Source: JBDNJM01 sp041687755 (GTDB taxonomy: Bacteria; Planctomycetota; UBA1135; GCA-002686595). Taken from it: a stretch of DNA of 24,574 nucleotides. Shown in pieces: positions 1-11,058 of the stretch (the stretch's first letter is position 1; every line of letters starts with the position of its first letter). The notes under the pieces were generated by a model. That model saw only the letters and a program-made list of their open reading frames with translations, did not search any database and was not told where the DNA came from. Made by a program: the position numbers and the translations under genes. Location of the stretch: positions 1-24,574 of the forward strand of contig JBDNJM010000046.1 in NCBI GenBank assembly GCA_041687755.1, given 5' to 3'.

Positions 1-1
1 A

Positions 2-172
2 GCACCCCCGCGCGTCCGCGAGCATGCGCGAACAACTGAGCGTCGACTCGTGAAGCGCTATCAAAGACTCGCCGCCACCAAACACTCGAACGTCGCCAAG
101 ACGGCGATCGCTCGAGAACTCGTCGGTCATCTCTGGGCATCCATCCACCCCGACATCGGCCTGGAGAAGTGA
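2..172 (+). CDS. IS110-family transposase, C-terminal fragment (truncated by window start)
   Basis: An open frame enters from the window edge and stops with TGA at 170-172, giving 56 residues. The visible part contains RYQRLAATKHSNVAKTAIARE followed by LVGHLW. It resembles the end of IS110/IS116/IS902 transposases, where an R-Y/F-x-R-L-A segment is followed by N-V-A-x-x-A-I-A-R-E-L and a Trp. Members of this family are DEDD recombinases whose target choice is guided by a bridge RNA; the catalytic N-terminal part would lie upstream of the window. Whether the full gene is intact cannot be seen. It reads toward the glutamine synthetase tail fragment and repeat copy A. The family assignment rests on recall of the C-terminal motif only. 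Confidence 0.72.
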   Translation, partial: APPRVREHARTTERRLVKRYQRLAATKHSNVAKTAIARELVGHLWASIHPDIGLEK

Positions 173-461
173 GAACCTGGGGCTGATCCGGACGGCCAGA
201 GACGAGAAGAGAGTCCTCGAACACTCTGTGTGCCACGGTCCGCCATGTGCACGATCAGTGACTGAAGGCCTCATGACGGAACAAGCCAAGTGCGGGCTCG
301 ATCCGCGAATATCAGACTGACCACCGTCGCTTCCGTAGGCCGTCCGGAACTGCCCCGACCCTCTAGCTATGCACCGAGACCAACCGCGTTTCCGTGTGGA
401 ACCGCGGTCAAGACTGCTGTGGCCTGATTGACAAGAGGGCCTCCACATCAGAGTGTGAATG
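173..461 (+). other. Non-coding downstream end of the IS110-like element, with a hairpin
   Basis: No convincing gene is visible here. A clear hairpin lies at 383-408: ACCGCG pairs with CGCGGT, and after one mismatch TTCC pairs with GGAA around a GTGT loop. The stretch near 429-450 (TTGACA, then GGGCCTCCACATCAG) looks like an insertion-sequence end, but I cannot place the boundary. In the IS1111 subgroup of IS110 the bridge RNA is encoded in the non-coding region downstream of the recombinase gene, so this segment could hold one. That is inference. Confidence 0.4.
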
Positions 462-574
462 ATTGCGCTTGGCGCAATCCGTGAGCGCTCTCGCGCTCCA
501 GCGGCGTTAGGCGATGGGCCAAAATGAATCTTAGAGGCACTTGGTGGGGCCGCGCCATAGTTTCAATGCCTCTC
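462..574 (-). repeat. Structured intergenic repeat, copy A
   Basis: Read on the minus strand, this begins with GAGAGGC (574-568), continues through ATGGCGC and AAGTGCCTCT, then CCCATCGCCTAACGCCGCTG. It closes with two hairpins: GAGCGC-GAGA-GCGCTC (498-483) and ATTGCGC-CAA-GCGCAAT (478-462). It matches copies at 11059-11147 and 20527-20621, most strongly in the CCATCG.CT.ACGCCGCTGG core shared with copy C. It starts 18 nt after the stop codon of the glutamine synthetase tail fragment, on the same strand. It lies beside the presumed IS110 end. Confidence 0.7.
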
Positions 575-592
575 CAGGAGCGCTGCGGGGTC

Positions 593-651
593 CTAGTGCG
601 CGAACAACAGCTCGCGATACTTGGGCAACGGCCAGATCTCGTCGTCGACGA
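593..651 (-). pseudogene. Displaced 3' end of a glutamine synthetase III gene
   Basis: These 59 bp match the 3' end of the intact glutamine synthetase gene (2726-2784) at 54 of 59 positions, including the TAG stop. Read on the minus strand they encode VDDEIWPLPKYRELLFAH; the intact gene ends VDDELWPLPKYRELLFAH. Four of the five differences are synonymous and one is Ile for Leu, so the two tails seem to have diverged while both were coding. Homology stops abruptly at 651. It lies in the same orientation as the intact gene, about 2.1 kb beyond it, and is followed after 18 nt by repeat copy A. It looks like the stranded original end of the gene, or the last remnant of a second copy. Confidence 0.85.
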
Positions 652-791
652 ATACATTGTATCTTGACCGCCATCGGGGAGGGGGGTACGCTCAGCGACC
701 TTGCTATTCTGCTATCCGCCTGGAAGCTACTTGGAGCATTCCAGGCCTTCTCCACTCACTCGCTGCCAGCCTTGCCCCAGCCATCTTCCAA

Positions 792-1277
792 ATAAAAGCT
801 ATCACTCGTCTCTCGCTCGCCATCTGTGTCTGGACCGCATTTATCGTCGCCGCTCCTCTTTCTAGTGCTCATGTCTGTGCCGGCTGCAATCCCGATAAGG
901 GTGACCCCGTGGTTGTTTCCGCTGGGGGGATTACGATCACGGATGCTTTCAGTTTCAGCACCCCAGGTACTTGTCTCCCTCTTTCATGCGATTCGAGCCC
1001 TTGCAGGTTTGGAGCAGAGTTTGTGGTGGCAGGGGCAGTGGCGGGTTCCACAGTCCAGCAGTGCATTAAAACCTGGCCCCACGGTTCTAGCTATCTCTCT
1101 GGCACGCCTCTCTGCGGCGGAGTTGAAACTATCAGCAACGGGGTGTTTACCACTAATCTTTCCAGCGTGGCCTGTGGCTGGCATTCAAGCCTAACTGCGA
1201 ATATTGGGCCGGCTTCTGCCTCCATGTCGGGCAGCTGCAGCAAGTGCCTAATTATAGAGCAGGAGCAGGGCCAATGA
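792..1277 (+). CDS. Hypothetical secreted cysteine-rich protein (start unresolved)
   Basis: I do not recognise this protein. The frame carries a signal-peptide-like hydrophobic stretch (LSLAICVWTAFIVAAPLSSA) followed by a Cys-rich mature part. Cysteines occur as HVCAGC, TCLPLSC, SSPC, QQC, LCGG, VACGW and a terminal SCSKC, suggesting disulfides in an exported protein. The frame has no ATG, GTG or TTG near the signal peptide. The only ATG is at 621, inside the antisense of the glutamine synthetase tail, and would add an implausible N-terminal extension. I therefore begin at the ATA codon just before KAITR, as a placeholder. The gene may have lost its 5' end in the rearrangement that left the tail fragment. 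Base composition is visibly less GC-rich than the flanking chromosome. Confidence 0.5.
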   Translation: MKAITRLSLAICVWTAFIVAAPLSSAHVCAGCNPDKGDPVVVSAGGITITDAFSFSTPGTCLPLSCDSSPCRFGAEFVVAGAVAGSTVQQCIKTWPHGSSYLSGTPLCGGVETISNGVFTTNLSSVACGWHSSLTANIGPASASMSGSCSKCLIIEQEQGQ

Positions 1278-1395
1278 GAGGGCGGTCTCTAAGCAGGTAT
1301 TGTTCAATGTGGCTGGCCCGAGACACTTCTCTGGCCTGCGGTTCTCTGAAGGTGTGCGGGGGTCTTGATTTCCGCAGCTGCTCCAAAGTAATCTG

Positions 1396-2229
1396 ATGAA
1401 ACTGGGCCTTGCTCTCGGAATACTTCTCTGCTTCGCGCTCGTATGCGGAGCCATGCTAGCTACGCGTTCAGGTCCCGAATTGGAGGCGGGAGCGGCCCCG
1501 GTTGCAGGTCCGCGACCGGCAGACGGGATGGCTCACCCTGGCCCCCCCCCTCCCCGCGAGTTGGATGCCAAGGAACCTCAGCTTGACTCAGCAGTCGGCG
1601 AGGAGGGGGCCGCCCCAGAGATGTTGATGCGGGACTTCCTCGCCCAGTACCGTAATCCTGATGACTACGCCGGCCACCTCAATGTTGAGGCCATGAACCT
1701 GCCGATTGGGTCGTTGTCGGCCTGGGAGGATGTCCGAGAGGCTGCAGAGACCTCGTTTGTTGACACTGCATATAACCTCGCCGCTGCTTCGGACGAATAC
1801 CTCTTGCTGTTGGCCCTGGGGTGCCCTTCCCACGAGCCTTACGAGGAGGCAATTTTCCGTGGTCTCTCGCGATACGGGCTGGTCCAAACTCCGGAAGAAG
1901 CAGAACTGTTAGCTTCAGTGGCGCTTTCGCATGCGGCCGAACTTGTGGCCGGGCTCAGGGACCTCAATCTGGGAGTCAGCGCCGCAACCCACGCGCGGGT
2001 TGCGAGCGGCCGCTACACCACTTCGCCATTTGTCTCGAATCCCTCGCTGGACCAACGTTTCGGGTCGCAGGGGGTGAAGGCCGCAAATTTTTTCTTCGCG
2101 GCAGATGGCTGGTCAGCCAACTGCAACGTCTATGCATCGGACATCCCAGGGTTCGAGCAGCTCAATACTGCAGTGAGCGTAGCTCGCAATGAATGGGTGG
2201 AGCAGATGCAAAATCTGACCGAGAAGTAA
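1396..2229 (+). CDS. Hypothetical exported or membrane-anchored protein, 277 aa
   Basis: I do not recognise this protein. It starts at an ATG with MKLGLALGILLCFALVCGAM, a short basic N-terminus and hydrophobic core that could be a signal peptide or a single membrane anchor. The LVCG cysteine is not a convincing lipobox because of what follows it. A Pro/Ala/Gly-rich linker (about residues 28-65) leads to a mostly helical acidic domain with Cys only at CPSHEPY and NCNVY. The last 60 residues contain a Phe-rich NFFFAADGW segment. Like its neighbour 118 bp upstream it is less GC-rich than the surrounding genes, and both lie between the two copies of the glutamine synthetase tail. There is no evident ribosome binding site. 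Transfer as part of an accessory segment is plausible but not shown. Confidence 0.65.
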   Translation: MKLGLALGILLCFALVCGAMLATRSGPELEAGAAPVAGPRPADGMAHPGPPPPRELDAKEPQLDSAVGEEGAAPEMLMRDFLAQYRNPDDYAGHLNVEAMNLPIGSLSAWEDVREAAETSFVDTAYNLAAASDEYLLLLALGCPSHEPYEEAIFRGLSRYGLVQTPEEAELLASVALSHAAELVAGLRDLNLGVSAATHARVASGRYTTSPFVSNPSLDQRFGSQGVKAANFFFAADGWSANCNVYASDIPGFEQLNTAVSVARNEWVEQMQNLTEK

Positions 2230-2284
2230 ACTTCGTCGGCCCGGGGATCAGGAAGATTCCGTCGGCCGGTGGAGTTTAGCCTGA

Positions 2285-2509
2285 CATCGTACGCACGTGC
2301 AGACGGCGCTCGATGGACCGAGCTCGCCGATCGCGGGTTCCATCGGGGCCTTGGACCACGAGGGACAACTCCACGCGAGCATCGCGGTTCCCGCGGGCCT
2401 GAATTCCAGCCTCGCCGGGCTGACGCTCCACCACGCGTACGTGCTGATCGATCCGAGCGTCCCGGCCCTCGTCGCGAGCAGTGAAGCGGACGCTTTACGG
2501 CTCTTGCCC
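2285..2509 (+). pseudogene. Possible C-terminal fragment of a secreted protein
   Basis: The frame reads HRTHVQTALDGPSSPIAGSI, then GALDHEGQLHASIAVPAG, GLTLHHAYVLIDPS and ends ...ADALRLLP. This resembles the C-terminal tail common in secreted proteins of some planctomycete lineages, where a G-x-L-D-x-x-G-x-A-x-A and L-x-G-L-T-x-x-H-A pattern precedes a terminal L-x-L-x-P. In-frame TGA at 2282 separates it from anything upstream. After LLP the frame continues through TGG rather than a stop, as if the stop had mutated. The family resemblance is from memory. It may be a decayed gene end in the otherwise gene-free stretch 2230-2645. Confidence 0.35.
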
Positions 2510-2645
2510 TGGCGAGAGGCCGCGGCGCGTCGCCTGGCCCAACCGCCTGTGTCTCAGTCGGGCGCTGCGATGGGGGCTGAAGGCCGGCCACAAGACCGTA
2601 GCAGGCTGCGTTGGCAAGCGGCTGTAGCAGGGGCCGCTGCACGGA

Positions 2646-2713
2646 GCGCGCTGAACGAAGAACGGGCGATGGAGTCGATCGACTCCACCGCCCGTTCTTC
2701 GTTCCCGGCGCGC
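2646..2713 (-). terminator. Long hairpin terminator of the glutamine synthetase gene
   Basis: Arms 2653-2678 and 2679-2704 pair at 25 of 26 positions around a TCGATCGA centre, and outer GCGCG/CGCGC bases extend the stem. The one mismatch is A-C in plus-strand RNA but G-U in minus-strand RNA, so the fold is complete only in the glutamine synthetase transcript. It starts about 21 nt after that stop codon. No U-tract follows. Confidence 0.7.
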
Positions 2714-2725
2714 TAGCCGTGCAGG

Positions 2726-4918
<2,193 letters not shown>

Positions 4919-4936
4919 GGAATTCTTCGGACGTTG

Positions 4937-4965
4937 GATATAGATTTTTTGGCGTGGGACAGCCA
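4937..4965 (-). promoter_or_regulatory. Putative sigma70-like promoter of the glutamine synthetase gene
   Basis: On the minus strand, TGGCTG (4965-4960) and TATATC (4942-4937) are separated by 17 bp in an A/T-rich patch that stands out from the GC-rich surroundings. The -10-like box lies 18 nt before the ATG. The match to consensus is partial. A GGGACA/TGTCCC inverted repeat overlaps the -35 side and could be an operator. Confidence 0.35.
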
Positions 4966-5213
4966 CGGAAGGGGTGTCCCGAACGGAGGTTAAAGAGCGC
5001 GGGCCGCGTCGGGAAGAACGCACCGGCACCGTCTCCGCCCGAATGCAGTCCAAGGCCTTGAGGACGCCGTAAACTCAATGAGGGACCCGTTCTGAACCGC
5101 CCCCGAGCGATGCCCTGTCCAGAGAACCTCGGCCGGAGAACCCGACCGGACGACACCGCCGCGTCCCGCCATCTCGACGGCACCCGGCCTGACCCCGACC
5201 CCTCCCCCCCCTC
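4966..5213. other. Divergent intergenic region upstream of the first hydrolase
   Basis: No gene is evident here. The region separates divergently transcribed glutamine synthetase and the first secreted hydrolase. It contains an imperfect tandem 14-nt repeat at 5122-5148 (GAGAACCTCGGCCG then GAGAACCCGACCG), which might be a regulator site. A C-rich run immediately precedes the TTG start of the hydrolase, with no Shine-Dalgarno sequence. Confidence 0.4.
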
Positions 5214-6797
5214 TTGAACACTCGACGATTCTCCCGCGCGGCCGCAGCCGTCACCGGCGCCCTGCTGTGCAGCCTGCTGACGGCCGCGCCGGCCGCCGCC
5301 CAAACGCCCCTGGATCAACTCAGCCCCGGACCGTTCCAGACGGCGACCTGGGACTGGGATTGGGGCACCACCCAGACAACCAACCCCTCCTCGGGGCAGC
5401 CGCTGGCCGTGAATCACTACGGGCAGCTGAGCTACCCCACGGACGGCTCCGGCGGCCCGCTGCCGCCCGTCGCCAACGGCTCCTTCCCGCTGGTCGTGTT
5501 CGGGCACGGGCGCTTTTTCTCATCGCAGTTCTGGCCGACCAACCACCTGCAGGCGGCCTACCTGATGGAGCGCCTCGCTAGCTGGGGCGTGGTCTCCACC
5601 TCGGTCAACCTCGGCGTCGTCGGCGGCCTCGGCAACCCCGCGGGCATCCCCGCTCGCGGTGACCTGTTCCGCTCGACTGCATTCCGGACTCTCGATCTTC
5701 TGAACCAGGCGGGCACGCCGCCCGCCGGGCTCGCCGCCGCCATCGACGGCAGCCGCATCGGGTTCATGGGTCACAGCCGCGGTGGCGAGGGCGCCGTCGC
5801 CGGTGCCATTCAGAATCTGTTGGCAGGGTCCCCGCTGCCGATCCTGGCGATCGGCACGATCTCACCGACGGACTTCGAGAGCTACCAGCTGCCCGCGGAC
5901 CTGCCCTACATGAGCCTCTACGGCTCGAAGGACGGCGACGTGAACAACGGCTGGCCGATCCGCCTGCACGATCGCAACGAAAGCGAGAGCAAGGTGTTCG
6001 AGTACATCTTCGGCGCGAACCACTTTTGGTTCACCGAGAGCCTCGTGTTCTCGGGTGAAGGCAACGCGGACATCAGCCGCGCCCTGCACCATGAGATCGC
6101 GATGGGCTACCTCGCGGGCTTCATGTCCCAGAAGCTGGGCGTCTCGAGCGATCCTGCGACGGTCTTCGCGGACGGCCCCGAGATGTTGCCGGTCACGACC
6201 CAGGCGACAATCCTGCCGATGTACCGCGATCCCGTTCGCAACATCGTCGACGACTTCGAGACCAACACGGCCACGAACCAAACCAGTCGTGGATTGCCCG
6301 CCGGCTTCGCCGGGTACCAATACCTGTTCGAAGACTCGTTCAACCAGAACAACTTCACGCTGTACCACAACACCCGCGGCGGCGCGGGCGGCTGGACGGC
6401 GCCCGGTGCGCTGTGGTTCGGCACGCTGCCGAACGTGGATCCGGTGGCGACGCCGTTCTTCTCGATTCAGTTCGCCCAGCGCGAGAGCTCGGCGTTCAAC
6501 ACGGTCGGTCAAGCCCAGGACGTGACTCTCGGCCTGGTCGACGGTGACGGCGATTTGGCGACCGTGCGCCTGTCCGACTTCGGTGAGATCCCGTTCCCGG
6601 TCACGCACCCCGGCGGGGGGCCCTTCGGTCCGACGTTCCCGATCAAGACCGTGCTGCGCACGACGCGCGTTCCGCTGAGCGCGTTCGAGACGGCCAACCC
6701 GTCCCTCAATCTCAACAACCTCTCCTTCTTCGGCTGGCGCGCGGACTTCTCCGGCACCGGCGAACTCGAATTCGACGCCGTGGAATTCACGCGCTAG
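5214..6797 (+). CDS. Secreted alpha/beta hydrolase (lipase/esterase-like), paralog 1
   Basis: The 527-residue product has a signal peptide with likely cleavage around APAAAQ-T (residue 30). The alpha/beta hydrolase fold is shown by an oxyanion-type FGHG at 97-100, a nucleophile elbow GHSRGG with Ser188, a candidate acid in YGSKDGD (Asp240 or Asp242) and a candidate His270 in GANHFWF. The arrangement resembles the dienelactone hydrolase/chlorophyllase/PETase-type families; the substrate is unknown. After about residue 350 a second domain begins (IVDDFE...) and ends with GELEFDAVEFTR, like a beta-sandwich carbohydrate- or surface-binding module. The start is TTG; MNT is shared with the internal MNT of the downstream paralog, which supports it. 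Its stop is 15 bp before the IPT/TIG-like gene, so the two are probably cotranscribed. Confidence 0.85.
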   Translation: MNTRRFSRAAAAVTGALLCSLLTAAPAAAQTPLDQLSPGPFQTATWDWDWGTTQTTNPSSGQPLAVNHYGQLSYPTDGSGGPLPPVANGSFPLVVFGHGRFFSSQFWPTNHLQAAYLMERLASWGVVSTSVNLGVVGGLGNPAGIPARGDLFRSTAFRTLDLLNQAGTPPAGLAAAIDGSRIGFMGHSRGGEGAVAGAIQNLLAGSPLPILAIGTISPTDFESYQLPADLPYMSLYGSKDGDVNNGWPIRLHDRNESESKVFEYIFGANHFWFTESLVFSGEGNADISRALHHEIAMGYLAGFMSQKLGVSSDPATVFADGPEMLPVTTQATILPMYRDPVRNIVDDFETNTATNQTSRGLPAGFAGYQYLFEDSFNQNNFTLYHNTRGGAGGWTAPGALWFGTLPNVDPVATPFFSIQFAQRESSAFNTVGQAQDVTLGLVDGDGDLATVRLSDFGEIPFPVTHPGGGPFGPTFPIKTVLRTTRVPLSAFETANPSLNLNNLSFFGWRADFSGTGELEFDAVEFTR

Positions 6798-6812
6798 ACC
6801 CCCCGACACCCC

Positions 6813-7250
6813 ATGAACCAACAACTCAATAAGGGCCTGCTGGCCTTCGGTCTGGTCGCGGTTCCCGCCGCGATCGTCATCGCGATGCAAATGGACCGGG
6901 CGGAGGCCCAGGCGACGGAGCCTGGCACCGCCCAGGTGCAGGAGCAAGTGCTCGGCGCGGACGCTTTCGAGCTGTCCGGCATCGAGCTGCAGAACATCGA
7001 ACCGTTCACGATGCGCGCCGGTGCCCAAGAGGGCGCGCGCATCGAGCGCATCGCTCTGATCCAGGGCAGCGGGTTCTACGGCACGGCTTTCGGGCCGTTC
7101 GTGACCCTCGACGGCGTGGACGCCCCCGGCGTCGAGATGCTGGACGACACTACGCTGAAGGTCTACCTGCCGGCCGACCTGTATGGCTCGGTCGAGTTCG
7201 GCGTGCGCCTCAGCGACGGCCGCAGCGCCAGCCAGCCCGTCCAGCTCTGA
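6813..7250 (+). CDS. Small secreted IPT/TIG-like protein
   Basis: The 145-residue product begins MNQQLNKGLLAFGLVAVPAA, a hydrophobic N-terminus with probable cleavage near AEAQA, so export or membrane anchoring is likely. Residues about 70-145 have the cadence of an IPT/TIG Ig-like domain: IERIALIQGSGFYGT, then FVTLDGVDAPGVEML, TTLKVYLPADL and SVEFGVRLSDGRSAS. Such domains mediate binding or act as structural spacers; there are no catalytic residues to point to. It follows the first hydrolase by 15 bp and precedes the second by about 240 bp, so it may help the hydrolases bind the surface or each other. That role is inference from position. Confidence 0.7.
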   Translation: MNQQLNKGLLAFGLVAVPAAIVIAMQMDRAEAQATEPGTAQVQEQVLGADAFELSGIELQNIEPFTMRAGAQEGARIERIALIQGSGFYGTAFGPFVTLDGVDAPGVEMLDDTTLKVYLPADLYGSVEFGVRLSDGRSASQPVQL

Positions 7251-7492
7251 TCGCAGCTTCCTCGCGCCTCTCGGATCGGTGCTGCGGCGTTCGCCGCCCG
7301 CGCCGGTCCGGGAGCCGGTTGGTGTTTGCCTGAGACCGCGAAGACTCGGGTCTCCGCGGACGCCCATCGAACGGATGGCGGCTGCCGCGTTCGTCTCGAC
7401 ATCTTCTTGAGCCTTGCGGAGACCGTGCGCGCCCGTGCGCAGCGCGTTGACCCCATGCTTCCCACCGGACTTTCCGGATCCCGACTCACACC

Positions 7493-9088
7493 ATGCGAGC
7501 GAGCACGTTCGAAGTGAACACCAGCCTAGCCCTCCTGAATCGTTGCGCCCTGTTCGGCGCGACCCTCGCGCTCCTCGCGCTGCCGGCCGCCGCCCAACAG
7601 CCGCTGGATCAACTGTCACCCGGTCCCTTCGACACGGCCACCTGGGACTGGGATTTCGGGAGCGTTCAGACCACGAACCCGAACTCCGGCAACACGATCA
7701 ACGTGTCGCACTACGGGCAACTCACGTACCCGACCGACGGCTCGGGCGGCGCTCTGCCGCCCGCGGCGAACCCCGCCGGAGGAATTCCGCTGGTGGTCTT
7801 TGGACACGGGCGCTTCTTCTCGTCGTCGGCCTGGCCGACGAACCACCTGCAGGCGGCGTACCTGATGGAGCGGCTCGCGTCTTGGGGCATCGCCTCGACG
7901 TCGGTCAACCTCGGTGTCGTCGGGCAGTTCGGCTTTCCCGCCGGGATTCCCCAGCGCGGCGACATCTTCCGCACGACGGCTGAGCGCACGCTGGACCTCG
8001 GCAACCAGCCCGGTACTCCGCCGGCCGGTCTGGCGCAGGCCCTCGACGGGTCACGCATCGGCCTGATCGGGCACAGCCGGGGAGGCGAGGGCGCCGTGGC
8101 AGCCGCGGTCCAGAACCTGTTGGCGGGTTCCCCGCTTCAGGTCCTAGCGGTTGGAACCATCGCGCCGACGGACTTCGAGACCTACGAGCTCGACGCGGAC
8201 ATGCCCTACATGGGGCTCTACGGCTCCAAGGACGGCGACGTCAACAACGGTTGGCCGATCCGCCTGCACGACCGTGCGAAGTCGGAAGACCGCACCTTCG
8301 AGTTCATCCACGGCGCGAACCACTTCTGGTTCACTGAGAGCCTCGTGTTCACAGGAGAGGGGCAGGCGAACATCAGCCGCGCGCTGCACCATGAGATTGC
8401 AATGGGGTACCTCGCAGGCTTCATGGCCCAGCAGCTGGGGATCTCGAGTGACCTGCGGTCGGTGTTCGCCGACGGTCCCGAGATGCTTCCGGTCACGAGC
8501 CAAGCGACGATCCTGCCGATGTACAGGGATCCCGTGCGGCTCGAGATCGAGAACTTCCAGAACAAGACGGCGCCGCTGCTCGAGACGAGCGAGGGCCTGC
8601 TCTCTGGCTGGGGCGGCTTCCGCGCCGTAATCGAGGACTCGCTGCAACAGAACGCCTTGACGCTGTACCACCGGACGCGCGGCGCAGCTGCGGCCTTCGA
8701 TCAGCCGGCCAACGCCTGGGCGGCGCAGATCCCGGCCGGGGCCGACCCGGTGGCGACGCCGTTCCTCTCGGTGCAGTTCATGCAGCGCTTGAGCGCGCCG
8801 CTGAACACCCCGGGCCAGGCCCAGGACGTGACCCTGGCCCTAATCGATGCCCAGGGCGACCTGGCTACGGTGCCGCTCTCGGACTACGGCACGATCCCGT
8901 GGCCCGTCACCCACCCGGGCGCCGCGTTCCCGGACAAGTCGGTGCTGCGCACGACGCGGGTGCCGCTCACGGCCTTCACTGCGGTGAACCCGGCCCTCGA
9001 CCTAGACCAACTTAGCCTATTCGCTTGGGTTGCCGATCGCACCCCGCAGGGCGAGGTGGAGTTCGACGCGTTCGAGCTGAGTCGCTAA
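7493..9088 (+). CDS. Secreted alpha/beta hydrolase (lipase/esterase-like), paralog 2
   Basis: This is a full-length tandem paralog of the hydrolase at 5214. Long stretches are nearly identical, for example WPTNHLQAAYLMERLASWG, LYGSKDGDVNNGWPIRLHD and the catalytic GHSRGGEGAV. Numbered from the ATG at 7493, the nucleophile is Ser195, the acid Asp247 or Asp249 and the histidine His277. The signal peptide ends near PAAAQ-Q. The C-terminal sandwich domain ends GEVEFDAFELSR. The start is uncertain: GTG at 7514 gives MNTSLALLNRC, which aligns with MNT of the paralog and makes a better signal peptide, so 7514 may be the true start. Divergence is concentrated in residues about 350-420. A GC-rich hairpin terminator follows. 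The preceding 240 bp hold no gene and may carry a separate promoter. Confidence 0.85.
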   Translation: MRASTFEVNTSLALLNRCALFGATLALLALPAAAQQPLDQLSPGPFDTATWDWDFGSVQTTNPNSGNTINVSHYGQLTYPTDGSGGALPPAANPAGGIPLVVFGHGRFFSSSAWPTNHLQAAYLMERLASWGIASTSVNLGVVGQFGFPAGIPQRGDIFRTTAERTLDLGNQPGTPPAGLAQALDGSRIGLIGHSRGGEGAVAAAVQNLLAGSPLQVLAVGTIAPTDFETYELDADMPYMGLYGSKDGDVNNGWPIRLHDRAKSEDRTFEFIHGANHFWFTESLVFTGEGQANISRALHHEIAMGYLAGFMAQQLGISSDLRSVFADGPEMLPVTSQATILPMYRDPVRLEIENFQNKTAPLLETSEGLLSGWGGFRAVIEDSLQQNALTLYHRTRGAAAAFDQPANAWAAQIPAGADPVATPFLSVQFMQRLSAPLNTPGQAQDVTLALIDAQGDLATVPLSDYGTIPWPVTHPGAAFPDKSVLRTTRVPLTAFTAVNPALDLDQLSLFAWVADRTPQGEVEFDAFELSR

Positions 9089-9120
9089 CTCGGACGGCAC
9101 GCGCGCGCGCCATCGGACTT

Positions 9121-9152
9121 CGCCCCGCCCGGCCTTCCCGCCGGGCGGGGCG
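9121..9152 (+). terminator. GC-rich hairpin after the second hydrolase
   Basis: A perfect 13-bp stem (9121-9133 with 9140-9152, CGCCCCGCCCGGC) encloses a CTTCCC loop and starts 32 nt after the hydrolase stop. The downstream bases GAGTCGTTTCC give only a short T-run. Confidence 0.65.
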
Positions 9153-9399
9153 GAGTCGTTTCCGGGCCGCCGCCGGCCGGCTGGGATCCGCAGAGCCTGG
9201 ACAGATGGCAGTGGAACGGGGGAGCGGCCAGCGGCAGAAGAGCGACCCGCCAGCTGGCGCGCGGCCAGCGGCAGAAGCTGGTTGGGGGCGTGAATCCCCT
9301 GAGGTTCGAACTGGTAGACTCACGCCCGTGAAGGGCCCGGCTCCCGCGCGCCTGCCCCTCGACCTTCCGAAGCGTCTTCCCCGAAGCCTAGTGCACCCT
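9153..9399 (+). other. Leader region upstream of thiC
   Basis: No gene is evident. GCGGCCAGCGGCAGAAG occurs twice as a 17-bp direct repeat (9224-9240 and 9261-9277). A stem GGGCGTGA (9286-9293) pairs perfectly with TCACGCCC (9320-9327) around a 26-nt loop, about 70 nt before the thiC start. The thi-box signature expected of a TPP riboswitch (CUGAGA, then ACCC..GAACCUGAU) was not found. Regulation of thiC by this hairpin is possible but unsupported. Confidence 0.4.
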
Positions 9400-11052
<1,653 letters not shown>

Positions 11053-11058
11053 AAGGGT

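Noticed and set aside
621..791. N-terminal extension of the Cys-rich protein from the ATG at 621
   Set aside because: The first codons are antisense to the glutamine synthetase tail and the extension places about 60 low-plausibility residues before the signal peptide.
5862..7619. 585-codon minus-strand frame across the hydrolase and IPT/TIG-like genes
   Set aside because: It lies antisense to well-supported genes with signal peptides and catalytic motifs, and its residue composition is Arg/Ala/Gly-rich without recognisable motifs.
9294..9319. GGTTCGAAC in the thiC leader, like a tRNA T-loop
   Set aside because: The flanking bases do not form a T stem and no acceptor, D or anticodon arms are present.
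9153..9399. TPP riboswitch upstream of thiC
   Set aside because: No CUGAGA or GAACCUGAU-type core could be found; only short unrelated matches.
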